NCBI GenBank assembly: GCA_020634155.1
Contig: JACKCI010000001.1
Span: 372,001 to 436,000 of the forward strand
Length of the DNA stretch: 64,000 nucleotides
DNA from: Anaerolineales bacterium
Lineage (GTDB): Bacteria; Chloroflexota; Anaerolineae; Aggregatilineales; J027
Direction of reading: 5' to 3'
The position numbers were made by a program, and so were the translations under genes. This document shows positions 15,535 through 24,884 of the stretch, in pieces. Each line of letters starts with the position of its first letter. Positions within the stretch are counted from its first letter, which is position 1. The notes under the pieces were generated by a model that was not told the DNA's origin, made no database searches, and saw only the letters and a program-made list of their open reading frames with translations.

Positions 15535-18158
15535 CCGTTATCTTTTTTCTTGGTCGATTTTGTAGACTTACGCGGCTTCTTCGTGGTCTTGCTCGGTTCT
15601 TTGCTATCGCTCGTTTTCGATTTGGTCTTGCCCTTGGCGGTTGTCCCTTTCTTGGGAGCCGCCTTTTTTTCTGCCAAAAGCTTCAAGGCCATCTCCATCG
15701 TGACAGCCTCCGGCTCAACTCCCTTGGGTAAGGAGGCATTGGTGCGTTTGTACTTGATATATGGCCCATAGCGTCCACTATTGACTGTGACGAGTTCGCC
15801 ATCTTCGGGATGCGGGCCAATCTCGCGCAGGACACCAAATTTCTTAACTTGCGACAACAATTCTAATGCACGCGGCAAATCCACCGACAGCACATGGTCA
15901 GCCTTAGTCAACGATTTGTAGTTATCCCCGCGCCGCACATAGGGGCCAAAGCGCCCAATGCCCGCATAGATTTCATCGCCCGTCTCAGGGTCTAAGCCCA
16001 GCTTGCGCGGAAGGGCCAGCAGTCCCAAGGCCACCTGAAACGATACATCTTCTGGGTTCATACCACGTGGCAAAGATGTACGCTTGGGCTTTTCCTCATC
16101 CGAATCGCCAAGCTGCACATAATAACCATAAGGGCCACGCAGCAAGAACACAGGCAACCCTGTCTCAGGGTCAAAGCCGATGGGTTGCGGCCCTTCATCT
16201 TTTTGGCGCAAGAACTGCTCGGCCTCCTCAATGCTTAAATCACCGGGGGGCATGGTTGGCGGCAGACTCGCTCGCACGACACCATCACCATTTTCGCGCT
16301 CTATATAGGGACCATAACGTCCAATCCGCACCTTGGCCCCAATCGCATCCAGTTCCAGCGCATAGATAGCACGCGGGTCAATGCTCTGTGTCTTAGCATC
16401 AACCAACGACTCCAAGCCCGCCTCACCGCAGTAGAACTCACGCAGATAAGGCAACCAATCCACCTCACCCGCTGCAATATCGTCAAGCGTTTGCTCCATG
16501 CGGGCTGTGAATTGGGTATCCACCAAATCAGGGAAATGCTCCTCCAGCAGACGGCTGACCGTGAAAGCCATAAAGGTCGGAATCAGACGGTTGCCATCCT
16601 TGATCACATAGCCGCGCTCTTGGATGGTGCTGATAATAGTGGCATAGGTACTGGGCCGCCCAACGCCCTCTTTCTCTAGAGACTGAACCAACGATGCTTC
16701 AGTGTAACGAGCAGGCGGTATGGTCTCATGCCCAACAGTCAACAATTCGCGGCATTCAACCCCATCCCCAACCTTAAGGGGAGGCAACGGCGATTCTTGG
16801 TCATCTAAGGCCGCGTCAGGGTCATCACTCCCTTCTACATACGCCCTAAAGTAACCGGGGAAGTCAATACGCTTGCCCGTCGCTTGGAAAATGGCATTAT
16901 CCACTTGCACACTGGCATCAAGGAAGCGCACCACCGCCTCCGCCATTTGGGTAGCCATTGTCCGTTTCCAAATCATGTCATAAAGCCGATACTCAGCCCC
17001 GCTTAGGCCTAGCTCATCGGCAGTCTTCATCTGGTTGCCCGCCGGACGAATCGCCTCATGCGCCTCTTGAGCAGCCTTGGATTTAGTGGTGTATTGGCGG
17101 GGTGATTTACTGAGATATTCCGCGCCATAACGGGCCTTAACTGCTGTCCGTGTCGCGTGAATGGCCTCATTAGAGAGATGCACGGAGTCAGTACGCATGT
17201 AGGTAATGTACCCGTTTTCATAGAGACGCTGGGCCACTCGCATCGTCTCTTTAGATGACAGACGCAGCTTGCGGTTAGCTTCTTGTTGCAGAGTACTGGT
17301 GGTAAAGGGTGGCGGTGGGCGACGATTCTGCACCCGCTCATTGACATCCACCACCGACCATCGCCCTTGGTCAAGCCGCGCCTTGAGTTCAGTTGCTTGT
17401 TGTTCGTTCAGCAGAAGGACTTTGGCCCCCTTACGGATTTCACCCGTGTTCTCATCAAAGTCTTTACCAGAAGCAACCCGTACCCCACCTACTGAGGATA
17501 GAGTCGCTACAAAACGTTGACGATAGGCTTCAAGGGTTGCACGCAAATCCCAATAACTACCAGAGCGAAAGGCCAAACGTCGCTGCTCACGCTCAACCAG
17601 AATATCAACCGCCACCGACTGCACCCGCCCTGCTGAAAGGCCCGGTGAAATCTTTTTCCACAGTAGTGGGGACACTGTATACCCCACCAAGCGGTCAAGG
17701 ATACGACGGGTCTCTTGTGCCCGCACCAATTGCTGGTCGATTGTGCGCGTGTCTTGTAAGGCCGCTTCTATGGCCTCACGAGTGATTTCATGAAAGACCA
17801 TACGCCTGATGGGTACTTTGGGTTTAAGCACCTCAGTTAGATGCCAGCCAATACTCTCCCCTTCACGGTCTTCGTCTGTTGCCAAGATCAATTCATTGGC
17901 ATCTTTCAGCAAATCTTTGAGCTTCTTAATAACTGATTTTTTGTCGCTCGGTATCACATATAATGGCGCAAAATCGTTCTCAATATCCACCCCAAGCCGT
18001 GCCCAAGGCAAATCCTTGTACTTTTGAGGAATCTCTTTTGCCGATGGAGGCAAATCGCGCACATGCCCCATGCAGGCTTCTACTACATAGTCATCCGGCA
18101 AGAATGAATGGATAGTCCGTGCTTTTGTCGGTGACTCTACAATTACCAAACGGCTCAT
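15531..18158 (-). CDS. topA: DNA topoisomerase I (type IA)
   Basis: 875 residues. The Toprim domain opens with MSRLVIVESPTKARTIHSFL and includes LATDEDREGESIGWHL; the active-site Tyr lies in GYITYMRTDSVHLSNEA (about residue 315). GVGRPSTYATIISTIQERGY follows. In place of Cys zinc fingers, the C-terminus carries repeated topoisomerase C-terminal modules around GRYGPYI, YGYYVQLGD, RFGPYVRRGDNYKSL and GRYGPYIKYKRT. It ends in a Lys/Ser/Thr-rich tail of about 45 residues, likely for DNA contact. It relaxes negative supercoils. A TTGACA/TATAGC promoter lies 40-70 nt upstream. Confidence 0.95.
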   Translation of the reverse strand: MSRLVIVESPTKARTIHSFLPDDYVVEACMGHVRDLPPSAKEIPQKYKDLPWARLGVDIENDFAPLYVIPSDKKSVIKKLKDLLKDANELILATDEDREGESIGWHLTEVLKPKVPIRRMVFHEITREAIEAALQDTRTIDQQLVRAQETRRILDRLVGYTVSPLLWKKISPGLSAGRVQSVAVDILVEREQRRLAFRSGSYWDLRATLEAYRQRFVATLSSVGGVRVASGKDFDENTGEIRKGAKVLLLNEQQATELKARLDQGRWSVVDVNERVQNRRPPPPFTTSTLQQEANRKLRLSSKETMRVAQRLYENGYITYMRTDSVHLSNEAIHATRTAVKARYGAEYLSKSPRQYTTKSKAAQEAHEAIRPAGNQMKTADELGLSGAEYRLYDMIWKRTMATQMAEAVVRFLDASVQVDNAIFQATGKRIDFPGYFRAYVEGSDDPDAALDDQESPLPPLKVGDGVECRELLTVGHETIPPARYTEASLVQSLEKEGVGRPSTYATIISTIQERGYVIKDGNRLIPTFMAFTVSRLLEEHFPDLVDTQFTARMEQTLDDIAAGEVDWLPYLREFYCGEAGLESLVDAKTQSIDPRAIYALELDAIGAKVRIGRYGPYIERENGDGVVRASLPPTMPPGDLSIEEAEQFLRQKDEGPQPIGFDPETGLPVFLLRGPYGYYVQLGDSDEEKPKRTSLPRGMNPEDVSFQVALGLLALPRKLGLDPETGDEIYAGIGRFGPYVRRGDNYKSLTKADHVLSVDLPRALELLSQVKKFGVLREIGPHPEDGELVTVNSGRYGPYIKYKRTNASLPKGVEPEAVTMEMALKLLAEKKAAPKKGTTAKGKTKSKTSDSKEPSKTTKKPRKSTKSTKKKDNG

Positions 18159-18198
18159 TCGATCAACATCCCTTGTCGATATGTTTTGCAGGCAATAG

Positions 18199-18226
18199 GC
18201 TATATGACATGCAATACAATTGTCAA
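18199..18226 (-). promoter_or_regulatory. Promoter of topA
   Basis: Minus-strand TTGACA (18226-18221), a 16-nt spacer and TATAGC (18204-18199), about 40 nt before the topA ATG. The rest of the 195-nt gap to the dehydrogenase stop (18227-18353) shows nothing I can name. Confidence 0.65.
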
Positions 18227-18353
18227 GTCGTCAAATGTCACAGGATGGCGTCAATGCTAGGGCCTGTTGATGTAAATTTTAGAGCTTGGGCTGACATCAA
18301 ACAACACATAGAGCAGCAATTGCCAGATTCATCACGTATTGGATGATGATGTT

Positions 18354-19304
18354 TTAAGGCTTCAACAAAATCTTAAGAGTACCGGATTGTCCTGCATGAG
18401 TCAGCGCCTGAGAAGCTTCTTCCAAAAGATACACGCCGTCAATCATCGACTCCACATCAATGCGACTATGTGCCAACAGGCGAATGGCAACGGGGAATGG
18501 CCCACATCGACTCCCCACGACGGTGATTTCGTTAACCGCCACCTTCGTCAACTCAACGGCTGAAAGTCCCTCATACGTACTCTTCAACACCAGTGTGCCG
18601 CGTGGTCGTACCAGCGCCAATGCCGTGTGAAAGCCCTCCACATCTCCAGTGCAATCCACAACCACATCCGCTTGTGCCAGCGGTACATCTTCAACGCGAC
18701 TAGCATTAATCCCCCATTGTCGGAGTAGAGCGACTTGTCGTTCATGGCGTACTACCCCCGTGACCTCAGCAGTAGTATGCGCCAATACTTGCACCACCAG
18801 TAACCCAAGCCGCCCTAGGCCAATCACCACTACCCGCTGCTGGGGTTGAATATGGATTTGCTGAAGTATCTGCGCGGCAGCCGCCAACGGTTCAACAAAC
18901 ACTGCTTGGCGATCAGACACGGAGTCGGGTACCCGATGCAGGTTTGCAACTGGGAGGCGAAACACATCACCAAAAGCCCCATCATAGTTGAATATGCCCA
19001 ATGCCCGTCTCTGCCGGCAATGACTCTTCAGCCCTCGTTGACACATATCACAGACACCGCAACCAATGTTGATTTCACCAACCACCCGTTGACCTAGCCA
19101 TGTATCTGGCCCGCTAATAACTTCTCCCACAAATTCATGCCCCAACATCCCATGAAAGTCCTTATAACCACGCATCAGGGCCAAGTCTGTACTGCAAATT
19201 CCAGCCAATCGCAACTGAATCAGTACCTCATCAGGATTCGGTTTGGGTGCAGCTTCCTGTTGAACTATCACCCGCTGTCCATCAAACTCAACAACCCGCC
19301 GCAT
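18354..19304 (-). CDS. Zinc-dependent medium-chain alcohol/sugar dehydrogenase
   Basis: 316 residues, MDR superfamily. Catalytic zinc ligands are visible in LAGICSTDLALMRGY (Cys) and GMLGHEFVGEV (His, Glu). A structural zinc loop has four Cys in GCGVCDMCQRGLKSHC. The nucleotide fold carries VVVIGLGRLGLLVVQVL. This looks like the threonine/sorbitol/galactitol-type branch that oxidises a secondary alcohol with NAD(P)+. At 316 residues it is shorter than the usual 340-350, with the C-terminal half trimmed. Its ATG overlaps the stop of the upstream membrane-protein gene (TAATG), so the two are translationally coupled, though no common role is apparent. Confidence 0.87.
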   Translation of the reverse strand: MRRVVEFDGQRVIVQQEAAPKPNPDEVLIQLRLAGICSTDLALMRGYKDFHGMLGHEFVGEVISGPDTWLGQRVVGEINIGCGVCDMCQRGLKSHCRQRRALGIFNYDGAFGDVFRLPVANLHRVPDSVSDRQAVFVEPLAAAAQILQQIHIQPQQRVVVIGLGRLGLLVVQVLAHTTAEVTGVVRHERQVALLRQWGINASRVEDVPLAQADVVVDCTGDVEGFHTALALVRPRGTLVLKSTYEGLSAVELTKVAVNEITVVGSRCGPFPVAIRLLAHSRIDVESMIDGVYLLEEASQALTHAGQSGTLKILLKP

Positions 19305-19969
19305 TAATCAGCATCCTTCGTTATGAATTCATAATAGCGGTCACGAATATGATGATACTCAAAATCACGAGAACGCCGTCCTGTCTTGAATGGTTCGTCG
19401 CCAGTTACAACGCAGGCCAAACCAAAAGCTTGGTTTTCGTCACCGAAGTCAAAAAATACGGTGGTGCTTTCGCGCCAAGGACTATAGTCGCTGAGAACAC
19501 CTAAATCGGCTGCTTCTAAATCAATGCCTAATGAGCCTGCAGTTGACCATTCATCGCATAAGGTGGTAAAGGTATCTAACACCTCCCCATAGGAATGGCT
19601 TGTCTCATGCTGAACCGCCCCTGCAAACAGGGGGGGCTTAAGAGTCACCCACAGACTAGCCATCGCAATAGCCGCACAGACTACGACCACATTCAAGACA
19701 GCCGCTTTTTTGCGAACCGCCATCCATGTCAACCGCAGCAATGTATAGGCCATCATGATCGCCAAAACGACATTGGCTAATGCCCATATCTGCTCCACAG
19801 GACGAAGCTTAAAATAAGCACTCAGACTCATCATCCTTGGCCCGAATAAGGCCATACCCCAAAGCGCAGTTGAAAAAACAATCATCATTGCCACAATCAG
19901 CACTGCCCCTCGCGCCAAGGGGTGCAAATCTTCCCATGCTGACCACCAATTGCGTCTAATCTGTCTCAT
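19304..19969 (-). CDS. Membrane protein of unknown function
   Basis: 221 residues from the ATG at 19969, chosen for its SD (AGGA, seven bases away); a GTG at 20002 would add 11 residues without an SD. Three hydrophobic helices occupy about residues 20-45 (VLIVAMMIVFSTALWGMAL), 58-78 and 88-108. A soluble C-terminal domain of about 110 residues follows, with EVLDTFTTLCDEWSTAGSLG and YSPWRESTTVFFDFGDE. I do not recognise the family. The next gene, a zinc dehydrogenase, starts inside its stop codon. Confidence 0.6.
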   Translation of the reverse strand: MRQIRRNWWSAWEDLHPLARGAVLIVAMMIVFSTALWGMALFGPRMMSLSAYFKLRPVEQIWALANVVLAIMMAYTLLRLTWMAVRKKAAVLNVVVVCAAIAMASLWVTLKPPLFAGAVQHETSHSYGEVLDTFTTLCDEWSTAGSLGIDLEAADLGVLSDYSPWRESTTVFFDFGDENQAFGLACVVTGDEPFKTGRRSRDFEYHHIRDRYYEFITKDAD

Positions 19970-20128
19970 GGATGTCCTATTCTTTGTGGCATATACGCCC
20001 ACTGTAAACCTTGGTAACCAACAAACAGACCTAGTTTAACACGAACTCGAACACGAAGGGGTTGTACCTTGTAATTTATGTAGCATCAAGGCATACTGCA
20101 CAAAATTCAACTTTATGAGGGGTAATGA

Positions 20129-20785
20129 ATGACACAAAAACATAAGAGCGCAGTGCGGGATAACCTCCTGCAAAACCGCTGGTTCCGAAGTGGGGTTTTG
20201 CTGCTCATTGGTATTGCAGCAACCATTGGCCTATCAATCGCCTTTTTGAGGCTCAGTGATTCAAGCACAACTGTTACGTTCATCAATGATGGTCAATGCC
20301 CAGAAGTCACCTTCACGCTCGGTGATAGCAACACCGCCATTGAAACCGTCGTCCTTAAACCGGGCGAAAAAGAAGTCGTCAAGGTTATTCCCGATGCCGT
20401 TTATGTCTACACCATTCGTACAGGCTCTGATCCTGACGCCAGCAATCGCACCTGCTATGAGCAAGATACCGGTACCATCTCCCTACCCCAAGGGAGCAAT
20501 CTCACAGTATATGCCCGCTCACAGACCTCACCCACGGTGCGGCTCATCAACGATACAACTTGCCCCCGAGTCATCATTGAACTTGATAACGGACGGGAAA
20601 CACTACGTGCAGATTTGGCAAAAGGGCTAGAGGAACTTGTCGAACTGACTGTAAACTCTGAATATGCCTACACCGTTACAGGCATGGGAGATGACCCCGC
20701 CTGTATTGATGGCGAAGGCACTATTGAACTAGACCTTGATGAAGCCGCAACTATTCGCGTTAGTGCGGTTGAGCCTATCGAGTAA
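20129..20785 (+). CDS. Membrane-anchored protein with two repeated Cys-containing domains
   Basis: 218 residues: a short basic N-terminus, one transmembrane helix (about 31-48, LLIGIAATIGLSIAFL), then two copies of a domain of about 75 residues. Copy 1 runs from TVTFINDGQCPEVTFTLGD to the NRTCYEQDTGTISL region, copy 2 from TVRLINDTTCPRVIIELDN to the PACIDGEGTIELDL region. Each copy has two Cys at matching places, suggesting one disulfide per domain outside the membrane. SD GAGGGG precedes the ATG. The function is unknown. The next genes downstream, convergent, encode LysM envelope proteins. Confidence 0.6.
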   Translation: MTQKHKSAVRDNLLQNRWFRSGVLLLIGIAATIGLSIAFLRLSDSSTTVTFINDGQCPEVTFTLGDSNTAIETVVLKPGEKEVVKVIPDAVYVYTIRTGSDPDASNRTCYEQDTGTISLPQGSNLTVYARSQTSPTVRLINDTTCPRVIIELDNGRETLRADLAKGLEELVELTVNSEYAYTVTGMGDDPACIDGEGTIELDLDEAATIRVSAVEPIE

Positions 20786-20802
20786 ACCAGCAGGGGTACC
20801 CC

Positions 20803-21879
20803 TTACCCCTGCCATATAAACCGCTTCGTCAGTGAGCGTCCACTTACAGGCACATAAACCCCAGACGCATCGCGCACCGCAACCTGCACTGACCAGACAA
20901 TCTGCCGTTGTTGACCAGCGGCAGGTATCCATTCATCCGGCCAGTTAAAGGTTGTGTCGCGGGTCTCATAATACAATTGCTCTCCCGTCAACTCATCCGT
21001 AGCTGTCACCACATAGGTCTCATTGCTGCGAAGCTGGCCTCCGGGTAGAACCCACGCCAAGCGTACACGCCCTGTCTCCACCGCCCCACTCTGCGGATAG
21101 ATCGCTTGGGGTGGTAAATAGGTTGGGGTCGGGGTAGCGGTCTCCATACCCGTAAAGGTTGGCGTAGCAGTTGTCGTTGGTGTAGGTGCAGGCACCTTGT
21201 AGCATTGATTGAGACTAATTTGAGGCGGGTTAGGGCAATAACCTACAGCAGACTCGCTAAAATCACAACCACGACAATCCAAACCATCGGGGCCATCGTT
21301 TAGCTCACAGATACGTTGATTAGTCGTGTCGTTCTTGAGCGAGATACTGGTTAGCGTGTCATCCTGTACTGGACAATAGGTGCCGATTGCAAAAGGCGTT
21401 ACATTCCGCATGTTGGGCGGCAAGGCTTCATAAACCGCTGTCTTGGTTTCACCTAGGCCCTGCGGCGTTGGGGTGGCACTTGGATGCGGAATCAACAAAC
21501 GCTGGTTAATTTGCAGTACACAACCGCTACCCAGCCCGTTCAGTTCTCGAATCGCGTCCACACTTACCCGATACCGGAGTGCTAACTCTAGGCAAGTTTG
21601 GCCTGATTGCACCACCACCTCGAAAGGGGCTGGTGTGTCTGTGGGTGGCAAAGGTGTATCCGCTGCAAGTGTCGCCAGTGGAGGAGGCTGAGTTGCAATA
21701 GGCGGAAAGGTTGGCGATGGAGTACGAGTTGAGCCACCGGGAGTAGGCGTATTCGTTCCTAGAGCAATTACTGTTGGTTGGTCAGGAGGCACGCTCGTTG
21801 GTGCTGGGGGGTCATCTTCCTGACCACAAGCCGCCAATAGCACCACCACAACTAGCAAAATCAGAAATTGGGTTCGCAT
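20803..21879 (-). CDS. LysM-domain lipoprotein with C-terminal Ig-like domain
   Basis: 358 residues from the ATG at 21879 (SD AAGGAAAG). The N-terminus is a lipoprotein signal with lipobox LLAAC; an upstream in-frame start would bury this signal. A Thr/Pro-rich linker follows, then a LysM domain (about 85-130: VVVQSGQTCLELALRYRVSV to GCVLQINQRLLIP), a second Cys-rich region (about 165-220), another Thr/Pro linker and a beta-rich C-terminal domain ending VPVSGRSLTKRFIWQG. LysM binds peptidoglycan or chitin-like glycans. The C-terminal domain is paralogous to that of the gene just upstream, four bases away. Confidence 0.78.
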   Translation of the reverse strand: MRTQFLILLVVVVLLAACGQEDDPPAPTSVPPDQPTVIALGTNTPTPGGSTRTPSPTFPPIATQPPPLATLAADTPLPPTDTPAPFEVVVQSGQTCLELALRYRVSVDAIRELNGLGSGCVLQINQRLLIPHPSATPTPQGLGETKTAVYEALPPNMRNVTPFAIGTYCPVQDDTLTSISLKNDTTNQRICELNDGPDGLDCRGCDFSESAVGYCPNPPQISLNQCYKVPAPTPTTTATPTFTGMETATPTPTYLPPQAIYPQSGAVETGRVRLAWVLPGGQLRSNETYVVTATDELTGEQLYYETRDTTFNWPDEWIPAAGQQRQIVWSVQVAVRDASGVYVPVSGRSLTKRFIWQG

Positions 21880-21883
21880 CAAT

Positions 21884-23257
21884 TCACTTTCCTTGCCACG
21901 AGAACTGACGTGGGGTCGTCGGACGGCGTGTTTCCACAATGCCACCGTTCTCATTAAGCGTCGCAATACTCACCGACCACTCAAAATCCTGAGTTCTGTC
22001 ACGTGGAGGTTGCCACTCATCGGGTATCACCCATAATAAATCTTGGGTCAGACCTTGATAAATGGTGTCGGTATCCAGATTCGTCACGGTCACAAGATAA
22101 GCCTCATTCGCCGCCACCGAACCAGTCGATGACCAACGCAGGGTTACCAAGCTATTGGAATCAAAATTAGCCCCATCGGGTGGGCTATAGGCACTTGGCA
22201 CATTGAAAGTAGCAGTTGCTGTCGGGGTTGGGGTTTCACTTCCACTCGGTGTCGGTGGTATCGTCGGGGTCGAGGTTGGAGCCGGAACCCGCACCCGTTG
22301 ACCCGGTACAAAAATCACCACACACTTGTCTCCACCATATTTGGCGCTGAAGTCACACTGCTGAAATTCAATCTCAGGGTTGATGTCAGAAATAATCTTG
22401 GCATCAGCACTGTGCTGCGAGGCAATGGTAATCAAATTATCACCATCTTGCACAACATACCACATCAAACCGGGGCGCAAGGTTGGCTCTACAAAGTATG
22501 TCGCCACCACATCTGGCGTCCCAAATTCGTTCAAAATGACATCAGGTTGTGTATCATTGGCAACCACCACCGTGTCACCAGAATCAGTATCTGCACCTTC
22601 AGCAGGCACCACTGCCCCCGTATCTCCCCCCGGTGTGGCTGTAGGCCAAGGAATAAGAATAGTCTGCCCTTCTTTGAGACACGTGCTACAGGACAAACCG
22701 GGATTCTCCTCAACAATGACATCCACTATCGACAAATGACGATGCCCGCAGGTTTGAGCAAGTCCATAGACTGTATCACCCGCTTTGGCTGTGCGTTCAC
22801 ACGGTCCCGGTAGTGGTGTCGGGGTCTCAGTGGCAGGCATTGGCGTCACCGTAGGAAAAGGCAATGGAGCAGGACGGGTATTCGTTGGTAACACCGTTGG
22901 ACGCAGCGTGTCTGTGGGAGTGACACGGGTTGCTTCAACCGTCACGCCGCCGCCTTGCTCCTCATCCTGAATAAAGAGGTAAACACCGATTGCAGCAGCC
23001 ACCAGCAATGCAAACAAGACCACTGCTGAGATCGCACCCAGTACGGAATTGTTTAGGCCACGAATCATCAAGTCATCTTCGCCATAGGCCGAGTTATACG
23101 TGCCATTGGGAGCAGATACTCGACTTCGAGTCGTGCGTTGCCGAGCGGGTCGATTAGATTTGACTAATGGGGTGTCGCAGATTACACATTGCTTGGCCCC
23201 ATGCCTATTCATTGCCCCGCAATTGGGGCAGCGTTGCGATTGTTTTTGTTGAGCCAT
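21884..23257 (-). CDS. Zinc-ribbon, transmembrane, double-LysM protein
   Basis: 457 residues. A cytoplasmic zinc ribbon (about 9-30: RCPNCGAMNRHGAKQCVIC) is followed by a basic stretch and one transmembrane helix (about 73-96, AISAVVLFALLVAAAIGVYL). Thr/Pro linkers then flank two LysM-like regions (about 145-195, CERTAKAGDTVYGLAQTCGH; about 260-310, MWYVVQDGDNLITIASQHSA). The C-terminal Ig-like domain ends ETRRPTTPRQFSWQGK. The start is the ATG at 23257, nine bases after a TATAAT with no SD, so the mRNA is probably leaderless. It likely links the cell interior to wall glycan. It forms an operon with its paralogue. Confidence 0.78.
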   Translation of the reverse strand: MAQQKQSQRCPNCGAMNRHGAKQCVICDTPLVKSNRPARQRTTRSRVSAPNGTYNSAYGEDDLMIRGLNNSVLGAISAVVLFALLVAAAIGVYLFIQDEEQGGGVTVEATRVTPTDTLRPTVLPTNTRPAPLPFPTVTPMPATETPTPLPGPCERTAKAGDTVYGLAQTCGHRHLSIVDVIVEENPGLSCSTCLKEGQTILIPWPTATPGGDTGAVVPAEGADTDSGDTVVVANDTQPDVILNEFGTPDVVATYFVEPTLRPGLMWYVVQDGDNLITIASQHSADAKIISDINPEIEFQQCDFSAKYGGDKCVVIFVPGQRVRVPAPTSTPTIPPTPSGSETPTPTATATFNVPSAYSPPDGANFDSNSLVTLRWSSTGSVAANEAYLVTVTNLDTDTIYQGLTQDLLWVIPDEWQPPRDRTQDFEWSVSIATLNENGGIVETRRPTTPRQFSWQGK

Positions 23258-23266
23258 AGGGCGGTT

Positions 23267-23275
23267 ATTATAGCA
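23267..23275 (-). promoter_or_regulatory. Extended -10 promoter with leaderless start
   Basis: Minus-strand TGCTATAAT (23275-23267) ends nine bases before the ATG at 23257 of the zinc-ribbon LysM gene, leaving no room for an SD. The -35 is weak, as expected with an extended -10. Confidence 0.6.
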
Positions 23276-23320
23276 GTCCCTTGCTGAACCGGACACGGTA
23301 CGTCGGCATGACGGTGGTCG

Positions 23321-24265
23321 CTAGTAGGGCTTGAGCCAATTATCTAGCCAATCATAGGCGCGATGCCGTGCATGGAGTGTGAAGTACGGTTCATCTTCTT
23401 CTGCATCATAATGATAAAAACTGAGACGGTTTGCCACTCCCATGCGGGTATAGGCCCGCAAGGCCTTGGAATAGACATCAAAGGCATCAACACTGTCGGG
23501 ATCTTCCTTGCTGGCAGAAATCAGGAACGGTCGCGGGGCAGCTAGGCTAATCACTCGATCATAGTCTGCCACTTGCAACAAGCGTGGCACCGAGAATTCG
23601 ATTTGGATAAAGTGTCCAGAGCGCAATGACTGGTGCATACTCCCTACGCTCCCATGCGCGACACTTGCCGCAATCCGATCATCAAAAGCGGTCACCCACA
23701 TTGACATCTTCGCCCCGTAGCCATGCCCCATAAAGCCAATGCGCGATTTATCAAGTTCTGGACGGGTTTCGAGATAGTCAACCCCCCGACTGGCATCCCA
23801 AATCACGCGTTTCAGCAGCGTCTCCCCACGCAACAGACGCGAAGCCAATTCATTAAAATTATTCATATATGGAGCTAGAGGGTCATCAAGGTCAATATCT
23901 GGCGGACAACGATCTTCAAAAGCAATAGCGTCTGGCGCAAATACGGCATAACCCCGCTTGGCAAGGTCAACCCCAAAAGCCTCTGTCGAATCGCCGCGCA
24001 ATCCAACAACCTCGCTCTTGCCAAGCTGCCATTCACGATTGTGGCGATGATGAGAAAAGATAACAGGCAGGGGTTCGCGCATCGGCCAAGGCATCAGCAA
24101 ATAAGCATAGCCCCATTCATTGATGGTCAACTGATAGCGTATCTTCTCACGCCGAAAACCCTTATTTTCGACCACCTCCAACACCTGTGGATTCAGAGGG
24201 CAGTCATCTGGTGGAGCGCCAAGAACAGACTTAAGAGATTGCCGAAAGGCATCTTGTAAATTCAT
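23321..24265 (-). CDS. Alpha/beta hydrolase-fold protein lacking the nucleophile Ser
   Basis: 314 residues with the dienelactone-hydrolase/acetyl-esterase layout: PVIFSHHRHN, AKRGYAVFAPDAIAFEDR, DYLETRPELDKSRIGFMGHG, an ISASKEDPDSVDAF region for the acid and a His-rich TLHARHRAYDWL near the end. The nucleophile elbow reads G180-H-G-Y-G184, so Gly182 stands where GxSxG needs Ser. It is probably not a Ser hydrolase, or has a different role. No signal peptide. It is the last gene of a nucleotidyltransferase-HD-hydrolase group. Confidence 0.75.
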   Translation of the reverse strand: MNLQDAFRQSLKSVLGAPPDDCPLNPQVLEVVENKGFRREKIRYQLTINEWGYAYLLMPWPMREPLPVIFSHHRHNREWQLGKSEVVGLRGDSTEAFGVDLAKRGYAVFAPDAIAFEDRCPPDIDLDDPLAPYMNNFNELASRLLRGETLLKRVIWDASRGVDYLETRPELDKSRIGFMGHGYGAKMSMWVTAFDDRIAASVAHGSVGSMHQSLRSGHFIQIEFSVPRLLQVADYDRVISLAAPRPFLISASKEDPDSVDAFDVYSKALRAYTRMGVANRLSFYHYDAEEDEPYFTLHARHRAYDWLDNWLKPY

Positions 24266-24299
24266 AAAATCGTCGCCTCAGATACAATTCCCCTTAATT

Positions 24300-24866
24300 C
24301 TACACTAGGCTGCCATCCAATCCCAATTCTTGCGCGTGGTCTTGCATAGCCCGCAAGACCAATGGAACATGAAATTCCCAGAGATCAACCCCAAGGTCAT
24401 CGCAATGATGCTCAATTTCAGCATGGTCTACCCCAGCCGCAAAGGTCTTATCCCGCCATTTTTTCCGAATGGATTTAGTCTCTACATCACGTATATCCTT
24501 GCTAGGTCGTACCAACGCAACAGCGGTAATCAAGCCTGTCAGTTCATCAACAGCAATCAGCACCTTGTCCCGTAATGTCACCCGTTCACCAAAGGGGCCA
24601 TGACTCAAAATCGTGCGGATGTCCTCTTCCGCAAGCCCGCGCTCCCGCAAAATAGGCGCACCATCCATTGGATGCTGATTAAGGGTGGGGTGAATCTCCC
24701 AATCAAAATCGTGCAGTAGCCCGACTAACCCCCACGAGTTCACGTCCTCACCATAATGCTCGGCATAAGCTCGCATAGCGTACTCCACCGATAGCATATG
24801 CTTACGGAGGCTATCGGATTGGACAAACTCAGTCACAATTCCCCATGCTTGGTCACGTTGCATCAT
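24300..24866 (-). CDS. HD-domain phosphohydrolase
   Basis: 188 residues. The HD metal site is visible as HMLSVEYAMRAYAEHYGED followed by GLLHDFDWE. The remaining metal ligands are probably in TILSHGPFGERV and the DELTGLI segment (about residue 105-112). This is the YfbR/HDIG-like single-domain type that hydrolyses nucleotides or related phosphate esters. ATGATG follows SD AGGAG; the second ATG at 24863 has the better spacing. It sits 18 bases after the nucleotidyltransferase gene, so co-expression is likely. The substrate is unknown. Confidence 0.82.
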   Translation of the reverse strand: MMQRDQAWGIVTEFVQSDSLRKHMLSVEYAMRAYAEHYGEDVNSWGLVGLLHDFDWEIHPTLNQHPMDGAPILRERGLAEEDIRTILSHGPFGERVTLRDKVLIAVDELTGLITAVALVRPSKDIRDVETKSIRKKWRDKTFAAGVDHAEIEHHCDDLGVDLWEFHVPLVLRAMQDHAQELGLDGSLV

Positions 24867-24884
24867 TATACTCCTTTCCTCTCC

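Noticed and set aside
18227..18353. Small RNA gene between the dehydrogenase and topA
   Set aside because: No stable fold, terminator or promoter beyond the topA promoter could be found by eye.
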